The notes under the pieces: model-generated
The model's input: only the letters and a program-made list of their open reading frames with translations
Told to the model about the DNA's origin: nothing
The model's database searches: none
NCBI GenBank assembly: GCA_937863685.1
Contig: CALMGM010000009.1
Coordinates: 1-64,000 of the forward strand
From: an uncultured bacterium
GTDB taxonomy: Bacteria; Edwardsbacteria; AC1; EtOH8
Length of the DNA: 64,000 nucleotides
Reading direction: 5' to 3'
Position numbers and translations under genes: made by a program
Part shown: positions 8,563-17,542 of the stretch, one piece after another
Layout of the letters: every line of letters starts with the position of its first letter
Position numbering within the stretch: the first letter of the stretch is position 1

Positions 8563-9671
8563 CGGACCAGCTTCGCTATGGGGCTGCGTTTTTGGTAGAC
8601 CGCATGCTGGGGGCAGACCTCGCTGCAGCAAAGACAGTTTATGCAGATTTTGTAATTGAACTCGGGCACGTCTCCGGCCGCGGCCAAAGCGCTGACCGGA
8701 CAGCTTTCCACGCAGTAGCCGCAGTTTATGCACTTAGCCGGGTCGATGGCCGGCCGCACCCAGAATAACCTGGCTGCATGCCTGGCCAGAAAACCGGGGA
8801 TGAAAGAATAGAACCAATTGGAGGGCCAGGCAAAATCCTTCAGCGGTTCAAAACCGTCCCCCAAGGCTTCGATCCGGCCCAGAACGGCCTCTCCCAGATT
8901 TTGGCGGTAGGCTATTTTGGTGGTGGGGATATCCAGCGGCTTCCTGCCTAAAAGGTGCGCCGCCCAGGCATCCACCGCCACCCCGTCCGATCCGGCCAGG
9001 ATCAGGCCCAATTGGCGGGGCTTGCCGGCCGAAGGCCCGAAACCCTCCATCCCGGTCACGGCGTCGACGATGTTCAAATGCGGCCTGGCCAGGGCATAGA
9101 CATCAATCAAAAGCTTGGAAAATTCCCAGGGCTTGGGGGCTTGCTTGTGGTACATGGATTTCTTCAGCCCGGGTATGACACCGTAGATATTCTTCACCGC
9201 TCCGGTCATCACCGTCAGGCTGTGGGTTTTTAATTTTGGCAGATTGATGATGACGTCGGCATCCAGCACCGGCTTGGCGATATGGTATCTTCTGCCGTCA
9301 AGTTCCCTTTGATAGACCCCGGAGCTTTCAAAGCTCACCAATTCTACCTGATGCCGGCGGCAGACCTCCAGCATCCCGGTAGTGCGCCAGAACTCCTCCA
9401 GGCTTTTAACGGCCCCGGCCGGGCTGTCGCCCAGCATCGGCATTCCCCCGGCCTCCTTAACCAGTTCGATGACCGCCTCCACCACCGCCGGGTGGGTGGT
9501 GATGGCCTGCTCCGGGGTCTGGGCCGAGAGCAGATTCGGCTTCAGCAGAACCTTGTTCCCGGGCTGAACGAAATGGGAAATGCCGCCCAAAAGATCCAGC
9601 GACCGCCTTACGGCGGCCCGGATCTCTTCCGTTTGGTAGGAACTGCATTTTATAACCGAGATATTGGTCAT
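8559..9671 (-). CDS. DUF362 protein with C-terminal 2[4Fe-4S] ferredoxin domain
   Basis: The 370-aa product has an N-terminal DUF362 domain (about residues 1-290; VLLKPNLLS, LPKLKTHSLTVMTGAVKN, VDAWAAHLLG) and a C-terminal bacterial ferredoxin domain. The two cluster motifs are CINCGYCVESCP and CINCLCCSEVCP, each a CxxCxxCxxxCP pattern. DUF362-ferredoxin fusions are common in anaerobes. The biochemical role is not settled; electron transfer to an unknown partner is likely. It overlaps the downstream acyltransferase by 4 bp. A short 19-bp gap separates it from the upstream cyclase gene, so the run from dprA to mutL may be one operon. Confidence 0.9.
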   Translation of the reverse strand: MTNISVIKCSSYQTEEIRAAVRRSLDLLGGISHFVQPGNKVLLKPNLLSAQTPEQAITTHPAVVEAVIELVKEAGGMPMLGDSPAGAVKSLEEFWRTTGMLEVCRRHQVELVSFESSGVYQRELDGRRYHIAKPVLDADVIINLPKLKTHSLTVMTGAVKNIYGVIPGLKKSMYHKQAPKPWEFSKLLIDVYALARPHLNIVDAVTGMEGFGPSAGKPRQLGLILAGSDGVAVDAWAAHLLGRKPLDIPTTKIAYRQNLGEAVLGRIEALGDGFEPLKDFAWPSNWFYSFIPGFLARHAARLFWVRPAIDPAKCINCGYCVESCPVSALAAAGDVPEFNYKICINCLCCSEVCPQHAVYQKRSPIAKLVR

Positions 9672-9690
9672 ATCTTATCCAATTTAGTGA

Positions 9691-10449
9691 TCATCCCGAG
9701 ACCACCCGGTTCCGGCCCAGGTCCTTGGCGATATACAAAGCGGCATCGGCCTTGCTGACCATTTCGTCCACTGACTGTCCGTCCTCCGGGAACACTGCCA
9801 CTCCGATGCTGATAGTGATCTTTCCGTCCGGCTGGCTCTCCCTCATTAAAAAGGGATGCTTTTCTATGACCGACCTCAATTTCTCCGCCAGCTGCAATAC
9901 TTTCTCCCGGTCGGTCTCCGGCGCCACCACCACGAATTCCTCCCCGCCGTAACGGGCGATGAAATCCGGCTGGCGGATGGAAATGTTCAGCAGCTGGGCC
10001 AGCTTCTTAAGCAGAGAATCCCCCATCTGGTGGCCGTGGATGTCGTTGTAGTGTTTGAAATAATCTATGTCCAGCATCAGCAGTGCCGTCCGCCGGCCGT
10101 ACCGGGTGGACCGTTCCAGCTCCTCTTTGAACCTCTGGAAGAAATACCGCCGGTTGTAAATTCCGGTCAGGTCGTCGGTGATGGACAGGCGCCTGATCCG
10201 GGCCAGCAGAATTGATATGCGATAGGGATAGATCCCGAACAATATGCCTGCCAGCAGGCCGATCAAGGTGTAATACATGGCCATGACGAAATGGGCGCCT
10301 GAAAACGACATCGGCAGGAAACCCCATCCCAGCATATGGTCGTGGTAATACTGGTGAATGAACATAGAAGCCGGATGCAGCAAAAAATATCCGGCCAATG
10401 CCCCGGCCGTACCGTAGATTACAGGTAATTTTATTAAATTGACCTTCAT
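9691..10449 (-). CDS. membrane-anchored diguanylate cyclase (GGDEF)
   Basis: The protein is 252 aa from ATG 10449; a TTG two codons further upstream is also possible. Two or three hydrophobic segments lie in the first 80 residues, and a GGDEF domain fills the rest. The active site reads RYGGEEF, and the inhibitory I-site RxxD is present as RQPD exactly five residues before GGEEF, so this should be an active, product-inhibited c-di-GMP synthase. The domain start SITDDLTGIYNRRYF is typical. There is no recognisable sensory domain beyond the membrane part. It is placed 22 bp after dprA. c-di-GMP often controls type IV pili; a pilus locus lies elsewhere in the window. Confidence 0.93.
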   Translation of the reverse strand: MKVNLIKLPVIYGTAGALAGYFLLHPASMFIHQYYHDHMLGWGFLPMSFSGAHFVMAMYYTLIGLLAGILFGIYPYRISILLARIRRLSITDDLTGIYNRRYFFQRFKEELERSTRYGRRTALLMLDIDYFKHYNDIHGHQMGDSLLKKLAQLLNISIRQPDFIARYGGEEFVVVAPETDREKVLQLAEKLRSVIEKHPFLMRESQPDGKITISIGVAVFPEDGQSVDEMVSKADAALYIAKDLGRNRVVSG

Positions 10450-10471
10450 TATCAATAATTTGAAAATTATA

Positions 10472-11575
10472 TCATATCCTGACGAACATCTTCCCCGGCA
10501 TCTGCCTTATCAAACCCTTCATCTCCAGTGAAAAAAGTATCCTCAGGGTTTCCGCCGAGCTTTTTTTAAGCGTTTCGGCGATTGAATCAATATGGAGAGG
10601 ATCGCCGGTCAAGCTTTCGTACACCGGGCTCTCGTCGCCATCCAGTTCTATTTTAGGCTTACCGGCCTTTTGTCTGGCCGGGCCAAAGAGCTTCAACTCA
10701 TCCAGGATGTCCATCACGTTCATGACCACTTTGGCCCCCTGCTTTATCAGCTGGTTCGGCCCGGTGCTGGTGGCGGAGGTGATGGGACCGGGAACGGCAA
10801 AAACCTCCCTTCCTTGTTCGGCCGCCCACCGGACGGTGGAGAACACACCGCTGTCCTCCCGGGCCTCCACCGCCAGCACCCCCAGCGAGAGTCCGGTAAT
10901 GATCCGGTTGCGGTTGGGGAAATGGGCCTGCAGCGGTTTTTCGCCGATGGGATACTCCGAGATCACCGCCCCGTTCTCCATGATGGAATCCCGGAGTTTT
11001 CTGTTCTCGGCCGGGTAGACGATATCCACCCCGCAGCCCAGCACGGCGATGGTCCGGCCTCCGGCCTCCAGCGCTCCCTGATGGGCGGCGGAATCAATGC
11101 CACGGGCCATCCCGCTGACCACCGTGATGCCGGCCACCGTCAGCTCCCGGGCCATTTTGGTCGAGGTGTTTTTGCCATAGGTAGTGGCATTGCGCGAGCC
11201 GACGATGGCCACCGCCCGCCGGTCCGAACCTTTCAGGGAGCCGCGGACGAACAGGATGGGTGGAGCATCGCTGAAGTTTCTAAGATTCTCCGGATATTCC
11301 GGATCATCCAGGGTCACGATGCCGGCCTGCAGCTTGGCGGCCTTCTCCATCTGCTCCTCGGCATAGCCCGGAACCGGACGAAAATTTCGTATCACGCCGA
11401 TTGTTCTGGCGTCGATCCCGGGAATGTCTGCCAGTTCGTCCTCGCCGCAATCGAATACCTTGCGGGGGTGCCCCAAAACCCCGATCAGCTGGTTGAACCT
11501 GATCGGGCCGATCCCCCTAACCGACTGCAGCCGCAGCCACCACAACAGTTCGTCAGGGCTCTTCATTTTCTTCAC
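10472..11575 (-). CDS. dprA: DNA processing protein DprA (Smf)
   Basis: DprA loads RecA onto incoming single-stranded DNA during natural transformation. The 367-aa chain has an N-terminal SAM/HhH-like segment (VRGIGPIRFNQLIG, ADIPGIDARTIGVI). The Rossmann-like DprA core spans about residues 105-300 (VGSRNATTYGKN, SGMARGIDSAAHQGAL, GCGVDIVYPAENRKL, NRIITGLSLGVLAVEA, FAVPGPITSATSTGPN). A C-terminal winged-helix segment ends ETLRILFSLEMKGLIRQMPG. The start overlaps the HEAT-protein gene by 23 bp. With the pilus locus at 56-64 kb it suggests competence for DNA uptake, but no comEC or comEA is seen here. Confidence 0.96.
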   Translation of the reverse strand: MKKMKSPDELLWWLRLQSVRGIGPIRFNQLIGVLGHPRKVFDCGEDELADIPGIDARTIGVIRNFRPVPGYAEEQMEKAAKLQAGIVTLDDPEYPENLRNFSDAPPILFVRGSLKGSDRRAVAIVGSRNATTYGKNTSTKMARELTVAGITVVSGMARGIDSAAHQGALEAGGRTIAVLGCGVDIVYPAENRKLRDSIMENGAVISEYPIGEKPLQAHFPNRNRIITGLSLGVLAVEAREDSGVFSTVRWAAEQGREVFAVPGPITSATSTGPNQLIKQGAKVVMNVMDILDELKLFGPARQKAGKPKIELDGDESPVYESLTGDPLHIDSIAETLKKSSAETLRILFSLEMKGLIRQMPGKMFVRI

Positions 11576-12191
11576 GGTCTCCCTGCCTCAGTATTGCCTT
11601 TATCTCCCGTCTCAAGCCCTGCAAGATCTCGGCCGCCCCGGGCTCGTCAGACGAGGAGGTTGCGACAGATGCCGCATCGGACGGGAGGCCGGCCATATGG
11701 GCCTTGAGGCTTTCCGCCAGCCCGACGTTGGTTTCTGATACCAGGCCAATCAAAATACCGCGCCGTTCGGAGCTCATCTTTTCCGCCTGGTCCAGCAGGG
11801 CACCCATCTCCGCCCTCCCGGCCAGGGCGCTGACCGCCTTACGGGCCGCCTCTGACACGCTATGGTTGGGATCTTTTATCAGCATTATGATGGCATTCAG
11901 GGCGCCGATCTCGCCGATCAGTTCCAAAGCCTGAACGGCGGCGGCCCGGGTGTACCAGACACCGTCCTTCAGCAGCCTGACCAGCGGCCCGACAGCCTGG
12001 TGCCCGGCCCGGACAGTTCGCTTTATGGCATGCTCCCTCAGACTCCAGCTCTGGTCCTGAATGGCCTTGATAAGGACGGCCACCGAACCTGCGGTGTCAA
12101 GCTCGGCCGCAATATCCACTGCCGCCATTCTCTTTTTGAGGTCCCGCGACTTCAGCAGTTCCACCGCCTCGGTCAGCCGGTGGTCAGTCAT
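11553..12191 (-). CDS. HEAT-repeat protein
   Basis: This 212-aa protein has no signal peptide. Its first 130 residues are about four alpha-hairpin HEAT/PBS-lyase-type repeats (SVAVLIKAIQDQSWSLREHA, AVGPLVRLLKDGVWYTRAAA, ALNAIIMLIKDPNHSVSEAA). The C-terminal 80 residues are low-complexity and charged. HEAT repeats make protein-binding scaffolds; no enzyme motif is visible. It overlaps dprA by 23 bp and obg by 8 bp, so it is translationally coupled to both and may act with Obg or DprA. Partner unknown. Confidence 0.8.
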   Translation of the reverse strand: MTDHRLTEAVELLKSRDLKKRMAAVDIAAELDTAGSVAVLIKAIQDQSWSLREHAIKRTVRAGHQAVGPLVRLLKDGVWYTRAAAVQALELIGEIGALNAIIMLIKDPNHSVSEAARKAVSALAGRAEMGALLDQAEKMSSERRGILIGLVSETNVGLAESLKAHMAGLPSDAASVATSSSDEPGAAEILQGLRREIKAILRQGDREENEEP

Positions 12192-13161
12192 CTTTTACCT
12201 TGCTCAATGCTTTAGTGATGGCTTTTTTCAGTTCGGGGATGCCTTCCGCCTTGAGGGCCGAAATATAAAGAGCCTTTAGCCCCTTGGGCGCGGATGGTTT
12301 CTTCCCGACCAGATCCATCTTGTTAAGAACCATCAGGGACGGCCTTTTGGCGATAGCCGGGTTGAACTCGATCAGTTCATCCTTCAGCACCCGGTATTCC
12401 TTCCAGGGATCGGCCACCGAGGCGTCGATCACATACACCAACAGTTTGGTCCGCTCCACATGCCTCAGGAACCTGGTGCCCAGTCCTTTGCCCTGGTGGG
12501 CTCCTTCGATCAGTCCCGGCATATCGGCCACCGTACAGGTCTTGAATCCCTCCAGCTCCATCACCCCCAGATTGGGGGAAAGGGTGGTGAATGGATAGTT
12601 GGCCACCTTGGGCCTGGCCTCCGACAGGCGGGATAGCAGGGTCGATTTTCCGGCGTTTGGGAAGCCAAGCAAGCCCACGTCCGCCAGCAACTTAAGATCC
12701 ATTATCAATGTCTTGCTTTCACCCAATTGGCCCTTTTCGGCCACCCTGGGGGTCTGGTTGGTGGAGGTGGCGAATTTGGCATTGCCCCTTCCTCCTATCC
12801 CGCCCTTGGCCACCACCACCCGGCTGTCCGGGATTACCAGATCAGCCAGCAGCTGGCCGGTTTCCTTGTCGTATACCAAGGTGCCGGGCGGCACCTGGAT
12901 GATGCAGTCCGGTCCGTTGGCCCCGTACATTTTTTTGTAGGATCCGTTCTGCCCCGGGCCGGCCTTGAACCGGTGCTGGTATCTGAAATCACGGAGGGTA
13001 ACCAGATTGGCGTTGACCTCCAGGATCACCGAGCCGCCTTTGCCGCCGTCACCGCCGTCCGGACCGCCCTTGGGAACGAACTTCTCGCGCCGGAAGCTGA
13101 TGGCCCCCTTGCCCCCGTTGCCGGCGGCGATCTCTATCTCTGCCTTGTCTACTAAACTCAT
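12184..13161 (-). CDS. obg: GTPase Obg/CgtA
   Basis: Obg is a conserved GTPase that binds the 50S ribosomal subunit and is linked to ribosome assembly and stress signalling. The 325-aa protein has the glycine-rich Obg fold (residues 1-155; KGAISFRREKFVPKGGPDGG, GGIGGRGNAKFATSTNQTPR) and the G domain (GFPNAGKSTLL, NYPFTTLSPN, ADMPGLIEGAHQGKGLG, NKMD). It lacks the C-terminal OCT domain, as many Obg proteins do. The start overlaps the coaD stop by 4 bp. Confidence 0.97.
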   Translation of the reverse strand: MSLVDKAEIEIAAGNGGKGAISFRREKFVPKGGPDGGDGGKGGSVILEVNANLVTLRDFRYQHRFKAGPGQNGSYKKMYGANGPDCIIQVPPGTLVYDKETGQLLADLVIPDSRVVVAKGGIGGRGNAKFATSTNQTPRVAEKGQLGESKTLIMDLKLLADVGLLGFPNAGKSTLLSRLSEARPKVANYPFTTLSPNLGVMELEGFKTCTVADMPGLIEGAHQGKGLGTRFLRHVERTKLLVYVIDASVADPWKEYRVLKDELIEFNPAIAKRPSLMVLNKMDLVGKKPSAPKGLKALYISALKAEGIPELKKAITKALSKVKDD

Positions 13162-13637
13162 TTGTTGTACTTCGCCTTTAATTTATTCAGCACTTCGTCC
13201 GGCACCAAAGACGAGATGTCCCCGCCCAGGCGGGAGACCTCCTTGACCAGGCCGGAGTTTAAATATACATATCTCTCGGATGGCATCACAAAGAATGTAT
13301 CCATATCGGGATTCAGCTTGCGATTCATCAGGGCCAGCTGGAACTCGTATTCGAAATCGGATACCGCCCTCAGGCCCCGGATGATGACCCTGGCCCCCTT
13401 GGCCCGGGCATAGTCCACCAGCAGTCCGTCAAAGGATTCCACCGACACCCCCTGACGGGCGGTGGTCTTCTGCAGCATCTCCACCCGCTCCTCCAGGGAG
13501 AACAGGGGGTTCTTGTTCCGGCTGGAAGCCACCGCCACGATTATCCGGTCAAAAATCTCTGCGCCCCTCTGGATGATATCCAGGTGGCCGTTGGTCACCG
13601 GATCGAAAGTACCAGGATATATTGCCAGGTCTCCCAT
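13158..13637 (-). CDS. coaD: phosphopantetheine adenylyltransferase
   Basis: CoaD makes dephospho-CoA from 4'-phosphopantetheine and ATP. The protein is 159 aa from ATG 13637. An in-frame ATG two codons upstream (13643) would overlap the rsmD stop as ATGA. I prefer 13637 because GGAGG sits 7 nt upstream of it but only 1 nt upstream of the other start. The family motif YPGTFDPVTNGHLDII carries the TxGH-type nucleotide-binding residues, and FVMPSERYVYLNSGLVKEVS matches the C-terminal ISSTxVR-like region. The rsmD-coaD order is very common in bacteria. Confidence 0.97.
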   Translation of the reverse strand: MGDLAIYPGTFDPVTNGHLDIIQRGAEIFDRIIVAVASSRNKNPLFSLEERVEMLQKTTARQGVSVESFDGLLVDYARAKGARVIIRGLRAVSDFEYEFQLALMNRKLNPDMDTFFVMPSERYVYLNSGLVKEVSRLGGDISSLVPDEVLNKLKAKYNK

Positions 13638-13639
13638 TT

Positions 13640-14197
13640 TCATTCCTCCGTATTATAACGATAAAAACTCACCTGGGTCCGGCCGTAGGCCTTGGTCTTC
13701 CATCTTTTCAGCAGCCCGAATATCTCCGGGGAGTTCTCCTTGATGGAATGCTGGATGACCAGCGTGCCGGGCTTCTCAAGCGTTTGGCCATGTTCCACAG
13801 CCTGCAGGATATCCGGCAGGCAACGGTCGGGGTATGGCGGGTCGGCCAGGATCAGATGGAAGCGCTCCCCGCAATTTTTCAAATATTCCAGTGCGTCGAC
13901 GGCATAAAGCTTCGCCCGGTCCGTTACCTGGAGCGAGACCAGGTTTGCTTTTATCACCCCGGCCGGGTCCGCCCCCCTCTCCACCAGGACAATGGATTCC
14001 GCCCCGCGGGACAGTGCCTCCAGTCCCAGGGCCCCCGATCCGGCATACAGGTCCAGCACCCGGCGCCAGGGCCCCAGCTGCTGCAGGACATTGAAGATGG
14101 CCGCCCGGGCCATGCTGGAGGTGGGCCGGACCGCGGTCCCTTCGGAACAGTTTATGTTCCTGCCCCGGAACTCCCCGGCGATGATCCTCACCGGCAT
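13640..14197 (-). CDS. rsmD: 16S rRNA (guanine966-N2)-methyltransferase RsmD
   Basis: The 185-aa SAM-dependent enzyme methylates the N2 of G966 in 16S rRNA. The N-terminal MPVRIIAGEFRGRNI and VRPTSSMARAAIFNVL are family hallmarks. LDLYAGSGALGLEALSRGA is the SAM-binding motif I, and LADPPY is the catalytic NPPY-type motif. It shares one base with the upstream stop (TGATG at 14195-14199), which suggests translational coupling to the large envelope protein. Confidence 0.96.
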   Translation of the reverse strand: MPVRIIAGEFRGRNINCSEGTAVRPTSSMARAAIFNVLQQLGPWRRVLDLYAGSGALGLEALSRGAESIVLVERGADPAGVIKANLVSLQVTDRAKLYAVDALEYLKNCGERFHLILADPPYPDRCLPDILQAVEHGQTLEKPGTLVIQHSIKENSPEIFGLLKRWKTKAYGRTQVSFYRYNTEE

Positions 14198-17067
14198 CAG
14201 AATTCGCTGCCCAACACAAAGGATATCCTGGGTTTGTCGGAGATGGATGACAGGTCGGTCTTCCAGGAAAAATCCAGCTTCATCAGGAAGGGCGATAATA
14301 TCATCCTGATCCCGGTACCCAGCCCCCCTTTGAGGTCCTTCATCTTCAGCAGGGCATAAGCATCGTTCTGGAAGGCCTGAAAGTCCCGGTTGTCCGACCA
14401 GGCGGCCCCGGCATCGAAGAATATCGCCCCCCGCAGACCGTAGAAGGAGATGGGCGGAATGGCCATCTGGATCCGGTCCACAAAAGGCACCCGCAGCTCC
14501 AGGTTCATCAGGGCCATCCGGGTTCCGTCCAATTCGTTGTAATCGTAGGCCCTTATGGTGTAGGGCCCGCCCAGTTCAAAGTATTGGGCGTCGGATCCGG
14601 CCGATAATCCTCCCATCAGCCTCATCGCGAATTCCGATCTTTTGGTAAGCGGCCAGTACTGCCGGATATCGGTGAAATAGTTGGTGAAATTAAGATCGCT
14701 GCCCAGGGTCCGGCTGCTGGCCTCCACCGCGGCAATGGCCCGCCGGCCTTCCCGGGGTCCGTAATAGGACCACTGGATGTTGTCATGCACCAGAGCCACC
14801 CCTGGCATCAGAACGTTCAGGCTGGCGTCGGGGGCGGAATAATAGTAATACTCCTCCTTGTAGTGGCTCCAGCTGCCCATGAAATCGATCCGCTGATAAC
14901 GATTGAAGGGGTATGAGACTATCCCCTGGGTCCCGTTGATCTTTTCGATGATGATGTCACCGTTGGAGGCCAGGTAGTAGTTGTGATACTGGTAATAGCT
15001 GACCCCGTAATCCCATCGTCGGGGACGGTAGAAATAGGTCAACTGGTAATCCGAGTTCTGCAGATTGATGACCATGTCCGACAGCCAGTAGAACTGATGG
15101 TTGCCCATCACGTCGCTGACCACGATCTCGGCCTGGCCGCCTAGCCCGCTCAGGGTGTTGTAGCTGAAAGCCCCCTGGGCCCAGTCCACCGAGAACTTGG
15201 TTCCGGCCTTGCCGGGTTGGTATCGGTTGGTGTCGGAGATAGGCTGTTCGAATTTCTTGGGTTGGTACCAGCTGGTATCGGCCTCTGTCCAGAAGCAGAC
15301 CTTCTGGCTGTCGATATCCGGAAGCTTGTCCAAGGGATTCTTGATGGTGAATATATTCCAGCCGGTCTTGTGGTATCCGATGAAGACCAGTTTGTTGCCG
15401 TCCCTGGACCACTTGGACTGCAGGCAGCCGGTCATGGCATCGGTGAGCTGCAAGGTGCTGTCCCCGGAGATCATATAAATATTGCTGATCCCCCGGCGGA
15501 TGGCAGTATAGGCGATCCCCTTGGGGGACCAGCTGGGCCGGGACACCATCTCCTCCTCCGGGGTCAGGCAACTGGCCGCTCCGGAGACCGGGTCCATGGA
15601 GAAAAGGCGGTACCGTCCGAAATGCATGGTATCGCCAATGGCTTGAATCCCCGCAACCGGGCGGTCGGATACGAAAACCAGCTCCCGGCCGTCAGGTGAC
15701 CACTCCGGCTCCCGGTCGTCGTACAGGTCATCGGTCAGCCGCTCCAGGCTGTAAGCCACGTTGTGGCTGTCGGCAATGTCCGCTATATACAGGTCGGAAC
15801 GGCCGTTCTTAAGGCCGCAGAAAGCGATCTTATCCGAGGCCGGCGACCAGCTGGGATAATAGATCCCATCCATCAGAAAATCCAGCTTTTTAAGCACCCT
15901 GCCGTTGCTCACGCTTACTACATATAATTTGTCGCCGGTGGTGGACTTGGCGGCAAAGGCCAGCTTCTTGCCGTCCGGGGACCAGGTCAGCCCCCCCCGG
16001 AACCAGGCCAGGTGCATGGCCTCGAACAAAGCGTTCTGCTCGCCCTTGACCAGATGCTTGATGCGGTGGCCGTCGATGCTGGAGATGATGTATATCCCGG
16101 CCCGGCCGTCCTGGTCGGAGATGTAGGCGATCTTATCTCCCTGGGGAGAGAAACAGGGAGCCAGATTGAAATACGAACCTGTCTTGAAGACATCGTGCTC
16201 GGTCAACTGCTTGGCAACATCCGGCACCTCCTTCTTGGTGGCCAGGTAGGGCCAGTAGTTCTTGTGCATCTCCTTGAGCCACAGCTCCGACAGCTTTTCA
16301 ACGTCGCTGCCCAAAAGCGCCTTGCAGGTCTTGTCCATGCTGCGGCTGGATTTGAGCATGTGAAACATCTCGTTTACCTTCTGCCGGCCGTAGCGCTCCA
16401 CTATGAACTTGATGATGGCCTGGCCCTCTTTGTAGACGAAATAACTGCCGCCGTACCCATCCAGTTCCTGGATGGGTATCAGCCGCTGGTTGACCGCCAG
16501 GTCTTTGATGATCATTTCGGTCTCGGGATCCCAGCCCCGCGATTCGTATTCGGCCATCCCTTCCACAAACCACAGCGGAAGCTGCATCAGGCTCTGCTGG
16601 GAAAAAATGGATTCCATGGATTTGCCGAAGAACAGGTCGAACATGAAAGCGTGGACCAGCTCGTGGGTGATCACATGGTCCAGATCGGCATAAGAGCCGG
16701 TATAGGGCACCACCACCCGATTCTTGAGCAGGGTGGTGAAACCTCCCACTCCTTCGTCTATTATGTCCTGGGCTATGTTGGTCTGGGCGAAATCATTGTG
16801 TGAGATGTACAACACAACGGGGATCTTGTTGTAAAGGGTGTGCCCCATATCCTGTGATATCCTGCGTCCGGCATCCTCGGCCATCTTGGCCGCCACCTGA
16901 GCCAGCTCACGCCCGCCCTGGTAGAAATAGATCTCGAAATGCTCGGTGGTGATCTTCTCCCAGTTGAAATTTTTGTATTTCACCTTGTTCTTTCCGAAAT
17001 AGCTGTCCTGGGCTGAAACCGGAATGAACAGCAGAAGCAGAAGCAATGCCGTGATTATTCGTTTCAT
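14197..17067 (-). CDS. peptidase-MA / TolB-like propeller / Omp85-type barrel protein
   Basis: This 956-aa protein has a signal peptide (MKRIITALLL..., cleavage near residue 19). A gluzincin-like domain follows with HELVH at residues 135-139 and a third-ligand candidate in VEGMAEYESRG. Six or so WD40-like/PD40 blades occupy about residues 290-590 (FSPQGDKIAY, WSPDGKKLAF, WSPDGRELVF, WSRDGNKLVF). The C-terminal barrel carries GGPYTIRAYDYNELDG, the Omp85 L6-type motif with Ala for Gly, and ends SEF. I infer a surface or periplasmic protease tethered to a barrel. It has the same domain order as the protein at 2004-4802. It runs into rsmD by one base. Substrate unknown. Confidence 0.8.
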   Translation of the reverse strand: MKRIITALLLLLLFIPVSAQDSYFGKNKVKYKNFNWEKITTEHFEIYFYQGGRELAQVAAKMAEDAGRRISQDMGHTLYNKIPVVLYISHNDFAQTNIAQDIIDEGVGGFTTLLKNRVVVPYTGSYADLDHVITHELVHAFMFDLFFGKSMESIFSQQSLMQLPLWFVEGMAEYESRGWDPETEMIIKDLAVNQRLIPIQELDGYGGSYFVYKEGQAIIKFIVERYGRQKVNEMFHMLKSSRSMDKTCKALLGSDVEKLSELWLKEMHKNYWPYLATKKEVPDVAKQLTEHDVFKTGSYFNLAPCFSPQGDKIAYISDQDGRAGIYIISSIDGHRIKHLVKGEQNALFEAMHLAWFRGGLTWSPDGKKLAFAAKSTTGDKLYVVSVSNGRVLKKLDFLMDGIYYPSWSPASDKIAFCGLKNGRSDLYIADIADSHNVAYSLERLTDDLYDDREPEWSPDGRELVFVSDRPVAGIQAIGDTMHFGRYRLFSMDPVSGAASCLTPEEEMVSRPSWSPKGIAYTAIRRGISNIYMISGDSTLQLTDAMTGCLQSKWSRDGNKLVFIGYHKTGWNIFTIKNPLDKLPDIDSQKVCFWTEADTSWYQPKKFEQPISDTNRYQPGKAGTKFSVDWAQGAFSYNTLSGLGGQAEIVVSDVMGNHQFYWLSDMVINLQNSDYQLTYFYRPRRWDYGVSYYQYHNYYLASNGDIIIEKINGTQGIVSYPFNRYQRIDFMGSWSHYKEEYYYYSAPDASLNVLMPGVALVHDNIQWSYYGPREGRRAIAAVEASSRTLGSDLNFTNYFTDIRQYWPLTKRSEFAMRLMGGLSAGSDAQYFELGGPYTIRAYDYNELDGTRMALMNLELRVPFVDRIQMAIPPISFYGLRGAIFFDAGAAWSDNRDFQAFQNDAYALLKMKDLKGGLGTGIRMILSPFLMKLDFSWKTDLSSISDKPRISFVLGSEF

Positions 17068-17143
17068 GATGACACCTAAAATGAATTTGAGTGACAGTTC
17101 ATAGATATATTAGACCCCGTCAGCCGTGCCGTAGTTTAACTGT

Positions 17144-17542
17144 TCAATATTCGGTCCGGAAAATAAGATCTAGCCAGGCGTTGTCGCTGATGGAATGGCG
17201 ATTGAGCTCTCCTCTGACCAGAAAATGTTTTTTTAACTGGTATTCCAGGATAAGGCTCTGCCCCCGGTTGCTGCGGGGCAGCCACATCACCATGTTCAGG
17301 CGCTCCTCCCAGAAACTGCGATTCATCTTGATGCCCCTGGTGCCCATTGCGGTAACGCCCCACTGTTTGGCCATCTCCTGGATCTGGTTCAGGCGCCACT
17401 CCTCCATCAGCCGGGAGAAGTACTCCTGGAAATACCCGGAGGCGGAATCGGCCGTCGAGGCCTGCTGGGCCCGGGCCGGGCCGGCGCCGATCAGCAGCAA
17501 AAGGGCCGCCAGTAGGAAAATATATGTGATCCGGTTCTTCAA
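17144..17542 (-). CDS. small secreted protein, possible TamB C-terminal-like domain
   Basis: This 132-aa protein has a clear signal peptide (LLAALLLLIGAGPARAQ, cleavage near residue 25). Its start must be TTG at 17542, directly after the apt stop (TAATTG); no ATG lies inside the signal region. The C-terminal 35 residues (LILEYQLKKHFLVRGELN followed by AWLDLIFRTEY) look like the last amphipathic beta-strands of TamB/DUF490 proteins, which end in a similar L-x-F/W-x-Y/F-E/Y pattern. A full TamB has well over 1000 residues, so this would be a stand-alone terminal module. The TamB resemblance is inference from pattern only. Confidence 0.6.
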   Translation of the reverse strand: MKNRITYIFLLAALLLLIGAGPARAQQASTADSASGYFQEYFSRLMEEWRLNQIQEMAKQWGVTAMGTRGIKMNRSFWEERLNMVMWLPRSNRGQSLILEYQLKKHFLVRGELNRHSISDNAWLDLIFRTEY

